Shown piece by piece: positions 13,762-13,791 of a stretch of DNA of 13,791 nt. Positions within the stretch are counted from its first letter, which is position 1; each line of letters begins with the position of its first letter. Location: assembly GCA_946185785.1 (NCBI GenBank), contig CAMHKP010000002.1, positions 1-13,791 of the forward strand, given 5' to 3'. The notes beneath the pieces are model-generated. The model did not search any database. It was given only the letters and a program-made list of their open reading frames with translations, and was not told the DNA's origin. The stretch comes from an uncultured Alphaproteobacteria bacterium. Its GTDB lineage: Bacteria; Pseudomonadota; Alphaproteobacteria; Rs-D84. The position numbers and the translations under genes were made by a program.

Positions 13762-13791
13762 AAAAAAAAACACCGGCATTTGCCGGTGTTT
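13762..13791 (+). terminator. Stereotyped hairpin terminator, copy 4 (cut by window end)
   Basis: Stem CACCGGC (13771-13777) / GCCGGTG (13782-13788) with loop ATTT and an A9 run in front; the T-run begins at 13789 and is cut by the window end. It ends yebC and may serve a convergent gene beyond the edge. Confidence 0.88.

Noticed and set aside
1..13791. CRISPR array, tRNA or rRNA genes, insertion sequences, prophage or defence genes
   Set aside because: No spaced direct repeats, tRNA cloverleaf, transposase, integrase or recognised defence protein was found; the content is mainly housekeeping.

Overview
The window reads as ordinary chromosomal DNA from a low-GC, compact-genome alphaproteobacterium. 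Three things suggest this: an AddB-type nuclease/helicase of the alphaproteobacterial kind, the divergent rsmI / LppC-lipoprotein pair, and ruvA, mnmE, engB and yebC as single-copy housekeeping genes. Several accessory genes (a membrane-anchored flavodoxin and a zinc-ribbon/PNPOx fusion) belong to families common in gut anaerobes, so a host-associated gut lineage is a reasonable inference. The species cannot be named from the sequence.

Layout. 10-867 (-) is a GT2 glycosyltransferase. 868-1325 holds no protein gene. It contains what looks like a minus-strand structured RNA (about 1218 to 991): a promoter, a 10-bp 5' hairpin, a long helix enclosing three hairpins, and an intrinsic terminator. 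Below it lies a folded leader running into the glycosyltransferase. 1326-2077 (-) carries a 37-residue membrane microprotein and a membrane-anchored flavodoxin, divergent from a zinc-ribbon/PNPOx protein (2168-2896, +). 2935-4515 (-) is an acyl-CoA synthetase, divergent from exonuclease III (4584-5354, +). 5360-9213 (-) is an overlapping cluster rsmI-engB-addB, read in that order. 9250-11053 (+) holds an LppC/LpoA-like lipoprotein and a small uncharacterised acidic protein. 11098-12982 (-) is ruvA-mnmE. 13033-13749 (+) is yebC.

Functionally the window mixes DNA repair (exonuclease III, AddB, RuvA), translation and ribosome quality (RsmI, EngB, MnmE, YebC), envelope work (GT2, LppC lipoprotein), lipid activation (acyl-CoA synthetase) and flavin or redox proteins. 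Divergent gene pairs share short intergenic regions with overlapping promoters. Transcription units end at a nearly identical hairpin (CACCGGCATTTGCCGGTG) that occurs four times, always in the same orientation on the + strand.

The most interesting item is the 868-1225 region. The RNA there presents an anti-Shine-Dalgarno-like UCCUCCU in an internal loop. It also contains an 11-bp alternative pairing that would break both an internal hairpin and the terminator, as expected of an attenuator or riboswitch-like leader. I could not assign it to any RNA family I know.
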